A stretch of 20,164 nucleotides of DNA from Tritrichomonas musculus. Its lineage: Eukaryota; Parabasalia; Tritrichomonadida; Tritrichomonadidae. The notes under the pieces are model-generated. The model worked only from the letters and a program-made list of their open reading frames with translations, searched no databases and was not told the origin of the DNA. The stretch lies in contig JAPFFF010000548.1 in NCBI GenBank assembly GCA_039105265.1, positions 1 to 20,164 of the forward strand, read 5' to 3'. Position numbers and translations under genes: made by a program. Below, in pieces: positions 9,784 through 20,164 of this stretch (position 1 is the first letter of the stretch; every line of letters begins with the position of its first letter).

Positions 9784-12665
9784 AAACGATTTCGAAATTA
9801 AGTAAAATCAATAAAGATTAAATCGCAATATCAATTATTCTTATTCAAACGTTTCTCACAAGTGAACAGAGTTAAATAAAACACAAATCTCAAACACTTT
9901 TGTAAGATAATTAAAAACGATTTCGAAATTAAGTAAAATCAGTAAAAATTAAAGCTTAATCTCAATTATTCCTATTCAAACGTTTCTCACAAGTGAACAG
10001 AGTTAAATAAAACACAAATCTCAAACACTTTTGTAAGATAATTAAAAACGATTTCGAAATTAAGTAAAATCAGTAAAAATTAAAGCTTAATCTCAATTAT
10101 TCCTATTCAAACGTTTCTCACAAGTGAACAGAGTTAAATAAAACACAAATCTCAAACACTTTTGTAAGATAATTATAAACGATTTCGAAATTAAGTAAAA
10201 TCAGTAAAAATTAAAGCTTAATCTCAATTATTCTTATTCAAACGTTTCTCACAAATGAACAGAGTTAAATAAAACACAAATCTCAAACACTTTTGTAAGA
10301 TAATTATAAACGATTTCGAAATTAAGTAAAATCAATAAAGATTAAAGCGCAATATCAATTATTCTTATTCAAACGTTTCTCACAAGTGAACAGAGTTAAA
10401 TAAAACACAAATCTCAAACACTTTTGTAAGATAATTAAAAACGATTTCGAAATTAAGTAAAATCAATAAAGATTAAATCGCAATATCAATTATTCTTATT
10501 CAAACGTTTCTCACAAGTGAACAGAGTTAAATAAAACACAAATCTCAAACACTTTTGTAAGATAATTAAAAACGATTTCGAAATTAAGTAAAATCAGTAA
10601 AAATTAAATCGCAATATCAATTATTCCTATTCAAACGTTTCTCACAAGTGAACAGAGTTAAATAAAACACAAATCTCAAACACTTTTGTAAGATAATTAT
10701 AAACGATTTCGAAATTAAGTAAAATCAGTAAAAATTAAAGCTTAATCTCAATTATTCCTATTCAAACGTTTCTCACAAGTGAACAGAGTTAAATAAAACA
10801 CAAATCTCAAACACTTTTGTAAGATAATTATAAACGATTTCGAAATTAAGTAAAATCAGTAAAAATTAAAGCTTAATCTCAATTATTCCTATTCAAACGT
10901 TTCTCACAAGTGAACAGAGTTAAATAAAACACAAATCTCAAACACTTTTGTAAGATAATTATAAACGATTTCGAAATTAAGTAAAATCAGTAAAAATTAA
11001 AGCTTAATCTCAATTATTCCTATTCAAACGTTTCTCACAAGTGAACAGAGTTAAATAAAACACAAATCTCAAACACTTTTGTAAGATAATTAAAAACGAT
11101 TTCGAAATTAAGTAAAATCAGTAAAAATTAAAGCTTAATCTCAATTATTCCTATTCAAACGTTTCTCACAAGTGAACAGAGTTAAATAAAACACAAATCT
11201 CAAACACTTTTGTAAGATAATTATAAACGATTTCGAAATTAAGTAAAATCAATAAAGATTAAATCGCAATATCAATTATTCTTATTCAAACGTTTCTCAC
11301 AAGTGAACAGAGTTAAATAAAACATAAATCTCAAACACTTTTGTAAGATAATTATAAACGATTTCGAAATTAAGTAAAATCAGTAAAAATTAAAGCTTAA
11401 TCTCAATTATTCCTATTCAAACGTTTCTCACAAGTGAACAGAGTTAAATAAAACACAAATCTCAAACACTTTTGTAAGATAATTATAAACGATTTCGAAA
11501 TTAAGTAAAATCAGTAAAAATTAAAGCTTAATCTCAATTATTCCTATTCAAACGTTTCTCACAAGTGAACAGAGTTAAATAAAACACAAATCTCAAACAC
11601 TTTTGTAAGATAATTATAAACGATTTCGAAATTAAGTAAAATCAGTAAAAATTAAAGCTTAATCTCAATTATTCCTATTCAAACGTTTCTCACAAGTGAA
11701 CAGAGTTAAATAAAACACAAATCTCAAACACTTTTGTAAGATAATTATAAACGATTTCGAAATTAAGTAAAATCAGTAAAAATTAAAGCTTAATCTCAAT
11801 TATTCCTATTCAAACGTTTCTCACAAGTGAACAGAGTTAAATAAAACATAAATCTCAAACACTTTTGTAAGATAATTATAAACGATTTCGAAATTAAGTA
11901 AAATCAGTAAAAATTAAAGCTTAATCTCAATTATTCTTATTCAAACGTTTCTCACAAATGAACAGAGTTAAATAAAACACAAATCTCAAACACTTTTGTA
12001 AGATAATTATAAACGATTTCGAAATTAAGTAAAATCAGTAAAAATTAAAGCTTAATCTCAGTTATTCTTATTCAAACGTTTCTCACAAATGAACAGAGTT
12101 AAATAAAACATAAATCTCAAACACTTTTGTAAGATAATTATAAACGATTTCGAAATTAAGTAAAATCAGTAAAAATTAAAGCTTAATCTCAATTATTCCT
12201 ATTCAAACGTTTCTCACAAGTGAACAGAGTTAAATAAAACACAAATCTCAAACACTTTTGTAAGATAATTATAAACGATTTCGAAATTAAGTAAAATCAG
12301 TAAAAATTAAAGCTTAATCTCAATTATTCCTATTCAAACGTTTCTCACAAGTGAACAGAGTTAAATAAAACACAAATCTCAAACACTTTTGTAAGATAAT
12401 TATAAACGATTTCGAAATTAAGTAAAATCAGTAAAAATTAAAGCTTAATCTCAGTTATTCTTATTCAAACGTTTCTCACAAATGAACAGAGTTAAATAAA
12501 ACACAAATCTCAAACACTTTTGTAAGATAATTATAAACGATTTCGAAATTAAGTAAAATCAGTAAAAATTAAAGCTTAATCTCAATTATTCCTATTCAAA
12601 CGTTTCTCACAAGTGAACAGAGTTAAATAAAACACAAATCTCAAACACTTTTGTAAGATAATTAA

Positions 12666-12796
12666 AAACGATTTCGAAATTAAGTAAAATCAGTAAAAAT
12701 TAAAGCTTAATCTCAATTATTCTTAATCTAACATTTCTCACAAATGAACAGAGTTAAATAAAACACAAATCTCAAACACTTTTGTAAGATAATTAA
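12666..12796 (+). repeat. Marker monomer M1, copy 3
   Basis: It carries the same T61A, A64T and G68A substitutions as the unit at 6771, at exactly 45 monomers distance. Its flanks also match: gamma then alpha before it, beta then hybrid after it. Shared flanks show that it was copied as part of a long block, not mutated independently. Confidence 0.92.
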
Positions 12797-13844
12797 AAAC
12801 GATTTCGAAATTAAGTAAAATCAATAAAGATTAAATCGCAATATCAATTATTCTTATTCAAACGTTTCTCACAAGTGAACAGAGTTAAATAAAACACAAA
12901 TCTCAAACACTTTTGTAAGATAATTAAAAACGATTTCGAAATTAAGTAAAATCAGTAAAAATTAAATCGCAATATCAATTATTCCTATTCAAACGTTTCT
13001 CACAAGTGAACAGAGTTAAATAAAACACAAATCTCAAACACTTTTGTAAGATAATTATAAACGATTTCGAAATTAAGTAAAATCAGTAAAAATTAAAGCT
13101 TAATCTCAATTATTCCTATTCAAACGTTTCTCACAAGTGAACAGAGTTAAATAAAACACAAATCTCAAACACTTTTGTAAGATAATTATAAACGATTTCG
13201 AAATTAAGTAAAATCAATAAAGATTAAATCGCAATATCAATTATTCTTATTCAAACGTTTCTCACAAGTGAACAGAGTTAAATAAAACATAAATCTCAAA
13301 CACTTTTGTAAGATAATTATAAACGATTTCGAAATTAAGTAAAATCAGTAAAAATTAAAGCTTAATCTCAATTATTCCTATTCAAACGTTTCTCACAAGT
13401 GAACAGAGTTAAATAAAACACAAATCTCAAACACTTTTGTAAGATAATTAAAAACGATTTCGAAATTAAGTAAAATCAATAAAGATTAAATCGCAATATC
13501 AATTATTCTTATTCAAACGTTTCTCACAAGTGAACAGAGTTAAATAAAACATAAATCTCAAACACTTTTGTAAGATAATTATAAACGATTTCGAAATTAA
13601 GTAAAATCAGTAAAAATTAAAGCTTAATCTCAATTATTCTTATTCAAACGTTTCTCACAAGTGAACAGAGTTAAATAAAACACAAATCTCAAACACTTTT
13701 GTAAGATAATTATAAACGATTTCGAAATTAAGTAAAATCAGTAAAAATTAAAGCTTAATCTCAATTATTCCTATTCAAACGTTTCTCACAAGTGAACAGA
13801 GTTAAATAAAACACAAATCTCAAACACTTTTGTAAGATAATTAA

Positions 13845-13975
13845 AAACGATTTCGAAATTAAGTAAAATCAGTAAAAATTAAAGCTTAATCTCAGTTATT
13901 CTTATTCAAACGTTTCTCACAAATGAACAGAGTTAAATAAAACACAAATCTCAAACACTTTTGTAAGATAATTAA
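13845..13975 (+). repeat. Gamma-class satellite monomer (representative)
   Basis: Gamma keeps AAGCTT at 38-43 but has G51 and T58 (CAGTTATTCT at 49-58), and usually A79, which creates a short ATG-started frame of only five codons. Position 28 is G or A (CAGT or CAAT subclasses). G79 versions occur at 656, 2358, 4020, 8474, 9260, 14762, 15417, 16072, 16203 and 19740. T101 versions occur at 5985 and 12011. Gamma units cluster in long runs, at 7950-8735, 8867-9652, 13845-15023, 15679-16464 and 19478-20132, with short runs elsewhere. This clustering fits local expansion by unequal exchange. Confidence 0.93.
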
Positions 13976-15023
13976 AAACGATTTCGAAATTAAGTAAAAT
14001 CAGTAAAAATTAAAGCTTAATCTCAGTTATTCTTATTCAAACGTTTCTCACAAATGAACAGAGTTAAATAAAACACAAATCTCAAACACTTTTGTAAGAT
14101 AATTAAAAACGATTTCGAAATTAAGTAAAATCAATAAAAATTAAAGCTTAATCTCAGTTATTCTTATTCAAACGTTTCTCACAAATGAACAGAGTTAAAT
14201 AAAACACAAATCTCAAACACTTTTGTAAGATAATTATAAACGATTTCGAAATTAAGTAAAATCAGTAAAAATTAAAGCTTAATCTCAGTTATTCTTATTC
14301 AAACGTTTCTCACAAATGAACAGAGTTAAATAAAACACAAATCTCAAACACTTTTGTAAGATAATTAAAAACGATTTCGAAATTAAGTAAAATCAGTAAA
14401 AATTAAAGCTTAATCTCAGTTATTCTTATTCAAACGTTTCTCACAAATGAACAGAGTTAAATAAAACACAAATCTCAAACACTTTTGTAAGATAATTAAA
14501 AACGATTTCGAAATTAAGTAAAATCAGTAAAAATTAAAGCTTAATCTCAGTTATTCTTATTCAAACGTTTCTCACAAATGAACAGAGTTAAATAAAACAC
14601 AAATCTCAAACACTTTTGTAAGATAATTAAAAACGATTTCGAAATTAAGTAAAATCAGTAAAAATTAAAGCTTAATCTCAGTTATTCTTATTCAAACGTT
14701 TCTCACAAATGAACAGAGTTAAATAAAACACAAATCTCAAACACTTTTGTAAGATAATTGAAAACGATTTCGAAATTAAGTAAAATCAATAAAAATTAAA
14801 GCTTAATCTCAGTTATTCTTATTCAAACGTTTCTCACAAGTGAACAGAGTTAAATAAAACACAAATCTCAAACACTTTTGTAAGATAATTGAAAACGATT
14901 TCGAAATTAAGTAAAATCAATAAAAATTAAAGCTTAATCTCAGTTATTCTTATTCAAACGTTTCTCACAAATGAACAGAGTTAAATAAAACACAAATCTC
15001 AAACACTTTTGTAAGATAATTAA

Positions 15024-15154
15024 AAACGATTTCGAAATTAAGTAAAATTAGTAAAGATTAAAGCGCAATATCAATTATTCTTATTCAAACGTTTCTCACA
15101 AATGAACAGAGTTAAATAAAACACAAATCTCAAACACTTTTGTAAGATAATTAT
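15024..15154 (+). repeat. Marker monomer M2, copy 2
   Basis: It shows the same C26T, G33 and G40 combination as the unit at 8736, exactly 6288 bp (48 units) away. The two preceding G-linked units are conserved at the same distances (G at 14760 and 14891). M1 at the same stage is 45 units apart, so three extra gamma units were inserted between M1 and M2 in this copy. Confidence 0.9.
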
Positions 15155-18100
15155 AAACGATTTCGAAATTAAGTAAAATCAATAAAAATTAAAGCTTAAT
15201 CTCAGTTATTCTTATTCAAACGTTTCTCACAAATGAACAGAGTTAAATAAAACACAAATCTCAAACACTTTTGTAAGATAATTAAAAACGATTTCGAAAT
15301 TAAGTAAAATCAATAAAAATTAAAGCTTAATCTCAGTTATTCTTATTCAAACGTTTCTCACAAATGAACAGAGTTAAATAAAACACAAATCTCAAACACT
15401 TTTGTAAGATAATTAAAAACGATTTCGAAATTAAGTAAAATCAGTAAAAATTAAAGCTTAATCTCAGTTATTCTTATTCAAACGTTTCTCACAAGTGAAC
15501 AGAGTTAAATAAAACACAAATCTCAAACACTTTTGTAAGATAATTAAAAACGATTTCGAAATTAAGTAAAATCAATAAAGATTAAATCGCAATATCAATT
15601 ATTCTTATTCAAACGTTTCTCACAAGTGAACAGAGTTAAATAAAACACAAATCTCAAACACTTTTGTAAGATAATTATAAACGATTTCGAAATTAAGTAA
15701 AATCAGTAAAAATTAAAGCTTAATCTCAGTTATTCTTATTCAAACGTTTCTCACAAATGAACAGAGTTAAATAAAACACAAATCTCAAACACTTTTGTAA
15801 GATAATTATAAACGATTTCGAAATTAAGTAAAATCAATAAAAATTAAAGCTTAATCTCAGTTATTCTTATTCAAACGTTTCTCACAAATGAACAGAGTTA
15901 AATAAAACACAAATCTCAAACACTTTTGTAAGATAATTAAAAACGATTTCGAAATTAAGTAAAATCAATAAAAATTAAAGCTTAATCTCAGTTATTCTTA
16001 TTCAAACGTTTCTCACAAATGAACAGAGTTAAATAAAACACAAATCTCAAACACTTTTGTAAGATAATTAAAAACGATTTCGAAATTAAGTAAAATCAAT
16101 AAAAATTAAAGCTTAATCTCAGTTATTCTTATTCAAACGTTTCTCACAAGTGAACAGAGTTAAATAAAACACAAATCTCAAACACTTTTGTAAGATAATT
16201 AAAAACGATTTCGAAATTAAGTAAAATCAATAAAAATTAAAGCTTAATCTCAGTTATTCTTATTCAAACGTTTCTCACAAGTGAACAGAGTTAAATAAAA
16301 CACAAATCTCAAACACTTTTGTAAGATAATTATAAACGATTTCGAAATTAAGTAAAATCAGTAAAAATTAAAGCTTAATCTCAGTTATTCTTATTCAAAC
16401 GTTTCTCACAAATGAACAGAGTTAAATAAAACACAAATCTCAAACACTTTTGTAAGATAATTATAAACGATTTCGAAATTAAGTAAAATCAATAAAGATT
16501 AAAGCGCAATATCAATTATTCTTATTCAAACGTTTCTCACAAGTGAACAGAGTTAAATAAAACACAAATCTCAAACACTTTTGTAAGATAATTAAAAACG
16601 ATTTCGAAATTAAGTAAAATCAATAAAGATTAAATCGCAATATCAATTATTCTTATTCAAACGTTTCTCACAAGTGAACAGAGTTAAATAAAACACAAAT
16701 CTCAAACACTTTTGTAAGATAATTAAAAACGATTTCGAAATTAAGTAAAATCAGTAAAAATTAAATCGCAATATCAATTATTCCTATTCAAACGTTTCTC
16801 ACAAGTGAACAGAGTTAAATAAAACACAAATCTCAAACACTTTTGTAAGATAATTAAAAACGATTTCGAAATTAAGTAAAATCAGTAAAAATTAAAGCTT
16901 AATCTCAATTATTCCTATTCAAACGTTTCTCACAAGTGAACAGAGTTAAATAAAACACAAATCTCAAACACTTTTGTAAGATAATTATAAACGATTTCGA
17001 AATTAAGTAAAATCAATAAAGATTAAATCGCAATATCAATTATTCTTATTCAAACGTTTCTCACAAATGAACAGAGTTAAATAAAACATAAATCTCAAAC
17101 ACTTTTGTAAGATAATTATAAACGATTTCGAAATTAAGTAAAATCAGTAAAAATTAAAGCTTAATCTCAATTATTCCTATTCAAACGTTTCTCACAAGTG
17201 AACAGAGTTAAATAAAACACAAATCTCAAACACTTTTGTAAGATAATTATAAACGATTTCGAAATTAAGTAAAATCAGTAAAAATTAAAGCTTAATCTCA
17301 ATTATTCCTATTCAAACGTTTCTCACAAGTGAACAGAGTTAAATAAAACACAAATCTCAAACACTTTTGTAAGATAATTATAAACGATTTCGAAATTAAG
17401 TAAAATCAGTAAAAATTAAAGCTTAATCTCAATTATTCCTATTCAAACGTTTCTCACAAGTGAACAGAGTTAAATAAAACACAAATCTCAAACACTTTTG
17501 TAAGATAATTAAAAACGATTTCGAAATTAAGTAAAATCAATAAAGATTAAATCGCAATATCAATTATTCTTATTCAAACGTTTCTCACAAGTGAACAGAG
17601 TTAAATAAAACACAAATCTCAAACACTTTTGTAAGATAATTAAAAACGATTTCGAAATTAAGTAAAATCAGTAAAAATTAAATCGCAATATCAATTATTC
17701 TTATTCAAACGTTTCTCACAAGTGAACAGAGTTAAATAAAACACAAATCTCAAACACTTTTGTAAGATAAATGAAAAAGATTTCGAAATTAAGTAAAATC
17801 AGTAAAAATTAAAGCTTAATCTCAGTTATTCTTATTCAAACGTTTCTCACAAATGAACAGAGTTAAATAAAACACAAATCTCAAACACTTTTGTAAGATA
17901 ATTATAAACGATTTCGAAATTAAGTAAAATCAGTAAAAATTAAAGCTTAATCTCAGTTATTCTTATTCAAACGTTTCTCACAAATGAACAGAGTTAAATA
18001 AAACACAAATCTCAAACACTTTTGTAAGATAATTATAAACAATTTCGAAATTAAGTAAAATCAGTAAAAATTAAAGCTTAATCTCAATTATTCCTATTCA

Positions 18101-18298
18101 AACGTTTCTCACAAGTGAACAGAGTTAAATAAAACACAAATCTCAAACACTTTTGTAAGATAATTAAAAACGATTTCGAAATTAAGTAAAATCAGTAAAA
18201 ATTAAAGCTTAATCTCAATTATTCCTATTCAAACGTTTCTCACAAGTGAACAGAGTTAAATAAAACACAAATCTCAAACACTTTTGTAAGATAATTAA

Positions 18299-18429
18299 AA
18301 ACGATTTCGAAATTAAGTAAAATCAGTAAAAATTAAAGCTTAATCTCAATTATTCTTAATCTAACATTTCTCACAAATGAACAGAGTTAAATAAAACACA
18401 AATCTCAAACACTTTTGTAAGATAATTAA
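18299..18429 (+). repeat. Marker monomer M1, copy 4
   Basis: It has the M1 substitutions T61A, A64T and G68A, 43 monomers after the copy at 12666. It is preceded by two alpha units instead of gamma-alpha, so one alpha unit was gained just upstream. It is followed by beta, hybrid, alpha and beta-T101 as in the other copies. Confidence 0.92.
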
Positions 18430-20132
18430 AAACGATTTCGAAATTAAGTAAAATCAATAAAGATTAAATCGCAATATCAATTATTCTTATTCAAACGTTT
18501 CTCACAAGTGAACAGAGTTAAATAAAACACAAATCTCAAACACTTTTGTAAGATAATTAAAAACGATTTCGAAATTAAGTAAAATCAGTAAAAATTAAAT
18601 CGCAATATCAATTATTCCTATTCAAACGTTTCTCACAAGTGAACAGAGTTAAATAAAACACAAATCTCAAACACTTTTGTAAGATAATTATAAACGATTT
18701 CGAAATTAAGTAAAATCAGTAAAAATTAAAGCTTAATCTCAATTATTCCTATTCAAACGTTTCTCACAAGTGAACAGAGTTAAATAAAACACAAATCTCA
18801 AACACTTTTGTAAGATAATTATAAACGATTTCGAAATTAAGTAAAATCAATAAAGATTAAATCGCAATATCAATTATTCCTATTCAAACGTTTCTCACAA
18901 GTGAACAGAGTTAAATAAAACATAAATCTCAAACACTTTTGTAAGATAATTATAAACGATTTCGAAATTAAGTAAAATCAGTAAAAATTAAAGCTTAATC
19001 TCAATTATTCCTATTCAAACGTTTCTCACAAGTGAACAGAGTTAAATAAAACACAAATCTCAAACACTTTTGTAAGATAATTAAAAACGATTTCGAAATT
19101 AAGTAAAATCAATAAAGATTAAATCGCAATATCAATTATTCTTATTCAAACGTTTCTCACAAGTGAACAGAGTTAAATAAAACATAAATCTCAAACACTT
19201 TTGTAAGATAATTATAAACGATTTCGAAATTAAGTAAAATCAGTAAAAATTAAAGCTTAATCTCAATTATTCTTATTCAAACGTTTCTCACAAGTGAACA
19301 GAGTTAAATAAAACACAAATCTCAAACACTTTTGTAAGATAATTATAAACGATTTCGAAATTAAGTAAAATCAGTAAAAATTAAAGCTTAATCTCAATTA
19401 TTCCTATTCAAACGTTTCTCACAAGTGAACAGAGTTAAATAAAACACAAATCTCAAACACTTTTGTAAGATAATTAAAAACGATTTCGAAATTAAGTAAA
19501 ATCAGTAAAAATTAAAGCTTAATCTCAGTTATTCTTATTCAAACGTTTCTCACAAATGAACAGAGTTAAATAAAACACAAATCTCAAACACTTTTGTAAG
19601 ATAATTAAAAACGATTTCGAAATTAAGTAAAATCAGTAAAAATTAAAGCTTAATCTCAGTTATTCTTATTCAAACGTTTCTCACAAATGAACAGAGTTAA
19701 ATAAAACACAAATCTCAAACACTTTTGTAAGATAATTATAAACGATTTCGAAATTAAGTAAAATCAATAAAAATTAAAGCTTAATCTCAGTTATTCTTAT
19801 TCAAACGTTTCTCACAAGTGAACAGAGTTAAATAAAACACAAATCTCAAACACTTTTGTAAGATAATTAAAAACGATTTCGAAATTAAGTAAAATCAGTA
19901 AAAATTAAAGCTTAATCTCAGTTATTCTTATTCAAACGTTTCTCACAAATGAACAGAGTTAAATAAAACACAAATCTCAAACACTTTTGTAAGATAATTG
20001 AAAACGATTTCGAAATTAAGTAAAATCAATAAAAATTAAAGCTTAATCTCAGTTATTCTTATTCAAACGTTTCTCACAAATGAACAGAGTTAAATAAAAC
20101 ACAAATCTCAAACACTTTTGTAAGATAATTAA

Positions 20133-20164
20133 AAACGATTTCGAAATTAAGTAAAATTAGTAAA
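20133..20164 (+). repeat. Marker monomer M2, copy 3 (cut by window end)
   Basis: Only 32 bp lie in the window, but the diagnostic T26 (AAAATTAGT) is visible at 20158, exactly 39 units after the previous M2. One G-linked junction (G at 20000) sits 158 bp before it, as in the other copies. The second G-linked junction is missing, so this higher-order copy lost units between M1 and M2. Confidence 0.8.

Larger units (their letters stand above)
6771..12665 (+). repeat. Higher-order copy II (45 monomers, 5895 bp)
   Basis: The order is M1, beta, hybrid, alpha, beta-T101, alpha, beta-T101, delta, alpha, six gamma, M2, six gamma, beta-G40, beta, two alpha, delta-A79, beta-G40, beta, hybrid, four alpha, beta-T101, three alpha, alpha-T101, delta-A79, gamma-T101, two alpha, gamma, alpha. 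The length is exactly 45 x 131, with no indel inside any unit. The beta-G40/beta pair is present twice (9653 and 10308), separated by two alpha and a delta-A79. Copy III has it only once. Confidence 0.9.
12666..18298 (+). repeat. Higher-order copy III (43 monomers, 5633 bp)
   Basis: The order is M1, beta, hybrid, alpha, beta-T101, alpha, beta-T101, delta, alpha, nine gamma, M2, three gamma, beta, six gamma, beta-G40, beta, hybrid, alpha, beta-T101, three alpha, beta, hybrid with T58, two gamma, two alpha. The length is exactly 43 x 131. Relative to copy II the gamma blocks are longer and the alpha-rich block is shorter. The alpha-T101/delta-A79/gamma-T101 run is replaced by beta, hybrid, gamma. 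The copies thus change length by whole units at several places. Confidence 0.9.
1..20164. repeat. 131-bp tandem satellite array filling the window
   Basis: A 131-bp unit starting AAACGATTTCG repeats head to tail from base 1 to the window end, always in the same orientation. There are 154 units, of which two are shortened at one join, plus 32 bp of a further unit. From 3627 to 20133 every unit start falls on an exact multiple of 131 (126 steps). The alpha unit at 1-131 has 32 G or C bases (24% G+C). Because 131 is not divisible by 3, the reading frame rotates between units. Several TAA, TGA and TAG triplets per unit close every frame, so nothing longer than about 40 codons is open. No promoter, RNA gene, transposon end or unique spacer interrupts the array. 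Such arrays are typical of eukaryotic heterochromatin. Chromosomal location and species cannot be read from the sequence, and I do not recognise the family. Confidence 0.99.
18299..20164 (+). repeat. Higher-order copy IV (partial, 14 units and 32 bp)
   Basis: The order is M1, beta, hybrid, alpha, beta-T101 (with C58), alpha, beta-T101, delta, alpha, five gamma, then the start of M2. The first nine units match copies II and III in order. The gamma run before M2 is five units, against six and nine in the earlier copies. The copy runs off the window. Confidence 0.88.

Noticed and set aside
1-20164. CRISPR array, because of many regular direct repeats
   Set aside because: The 131-bp units abut directly. 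There are no unique spacers, the repeat is far too long, and variation is shared between units.
1-20164. Transposon, LTR element or Polinton remnants
   Set aside because: No terminal inverted repeats, target-site duplications, coding remnants or unique flanks were seen. Every base is accounted for by the 131-bp unit.
1-20164. Bacterial plasmid origin with iterons
   Set aside because: Iterons are about 17-22 bp and few in number, next to a replication gene. Here a 131-bp unit runs for over 150 copies with no gene.
1-20164. Assigning a species or named satellite family
   Set aside because: I do not recognise the monomer. A+T-rich 131-bp satellites could occur in insects, other invertebrates, plants or vertebrates, and nothing else in the window narrows this.

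Overview
The whole window is one uninterrupted array of tandem satellite DNA. A 131-bp monomer, about 76% A+T in the form that opens the window, repeats head to tail in one orientation about 154 times; the last copy is cut by the window end. I see no protein-coding gene, RNA gene, transposon, CRISPR array or unique sequence anywhere, so no product is assigned. All frames on both strands are closed by stops within about one monomer. The scale and purity of the array point to eukaryotic heterochromatin (centromeric, pericentromeric, subtelomeric or sex/B-chromosome satellite). The sequence alone does not identify the species or the chromosomal position, and I do not recognise the monomer as a named satellite.

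Numbering starts at AAACGATTTCG as position 1. Monomers fall into a few classes defined by about ten diagnostic positions. Alpha has CAGT at 26-29, AAGCTT at 38-43, CAATTATTCC at 49-58 and G79. Beta has CAAT, G33, TCGCAATAT at 40-48, T58 and G79; some betas also carry T101. Gamma has AAGCTT, CAGTTATTCT at 49-58 and usually A79. Delta is alpha with T58. Hybrid is a beta centre in an alpha frame. There are also two rare marker monomers: M1 (T64, A68) and M2 (T26).

The order of classes is not random. M1 occurs at 1048 (variant form), 6771, 12666 and 18299, spaced by exactly 45 and 43 monomers for the last three. M2 occurs at 8736, 15024 and 20133 (48 and 39 monomers apart). The window therefore holds about three and a half copies of a very long, irregular higher-order repeat (HOR) of roughly 43-45 monomers (5.6-5.9 kb). 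Each copy has an M1-led block of fixed order, a gamma-rich block of variable length containing M2, a beta/hybrid bridge and an alpha-rich block.

Region by region: 1-1047 is the tail of an earlier copy. 1048-6770 is an atypical copy that has lost most of the gamma block and gained a 13-monomer tandem duplication (1839-3500 and 3501-5165), whose join is a 38-bp deletion at 3500/3501. 6771-12665 and 12666-18298 are two full copies. 18299-20164 is the start of a fourth. All six single-base indels lie in homopolymers in the first 2.9 kb. From 3627 to the end the 131-bp phase is exact over 126 monomers. That contrast may reflect consensus quality rather than biology.
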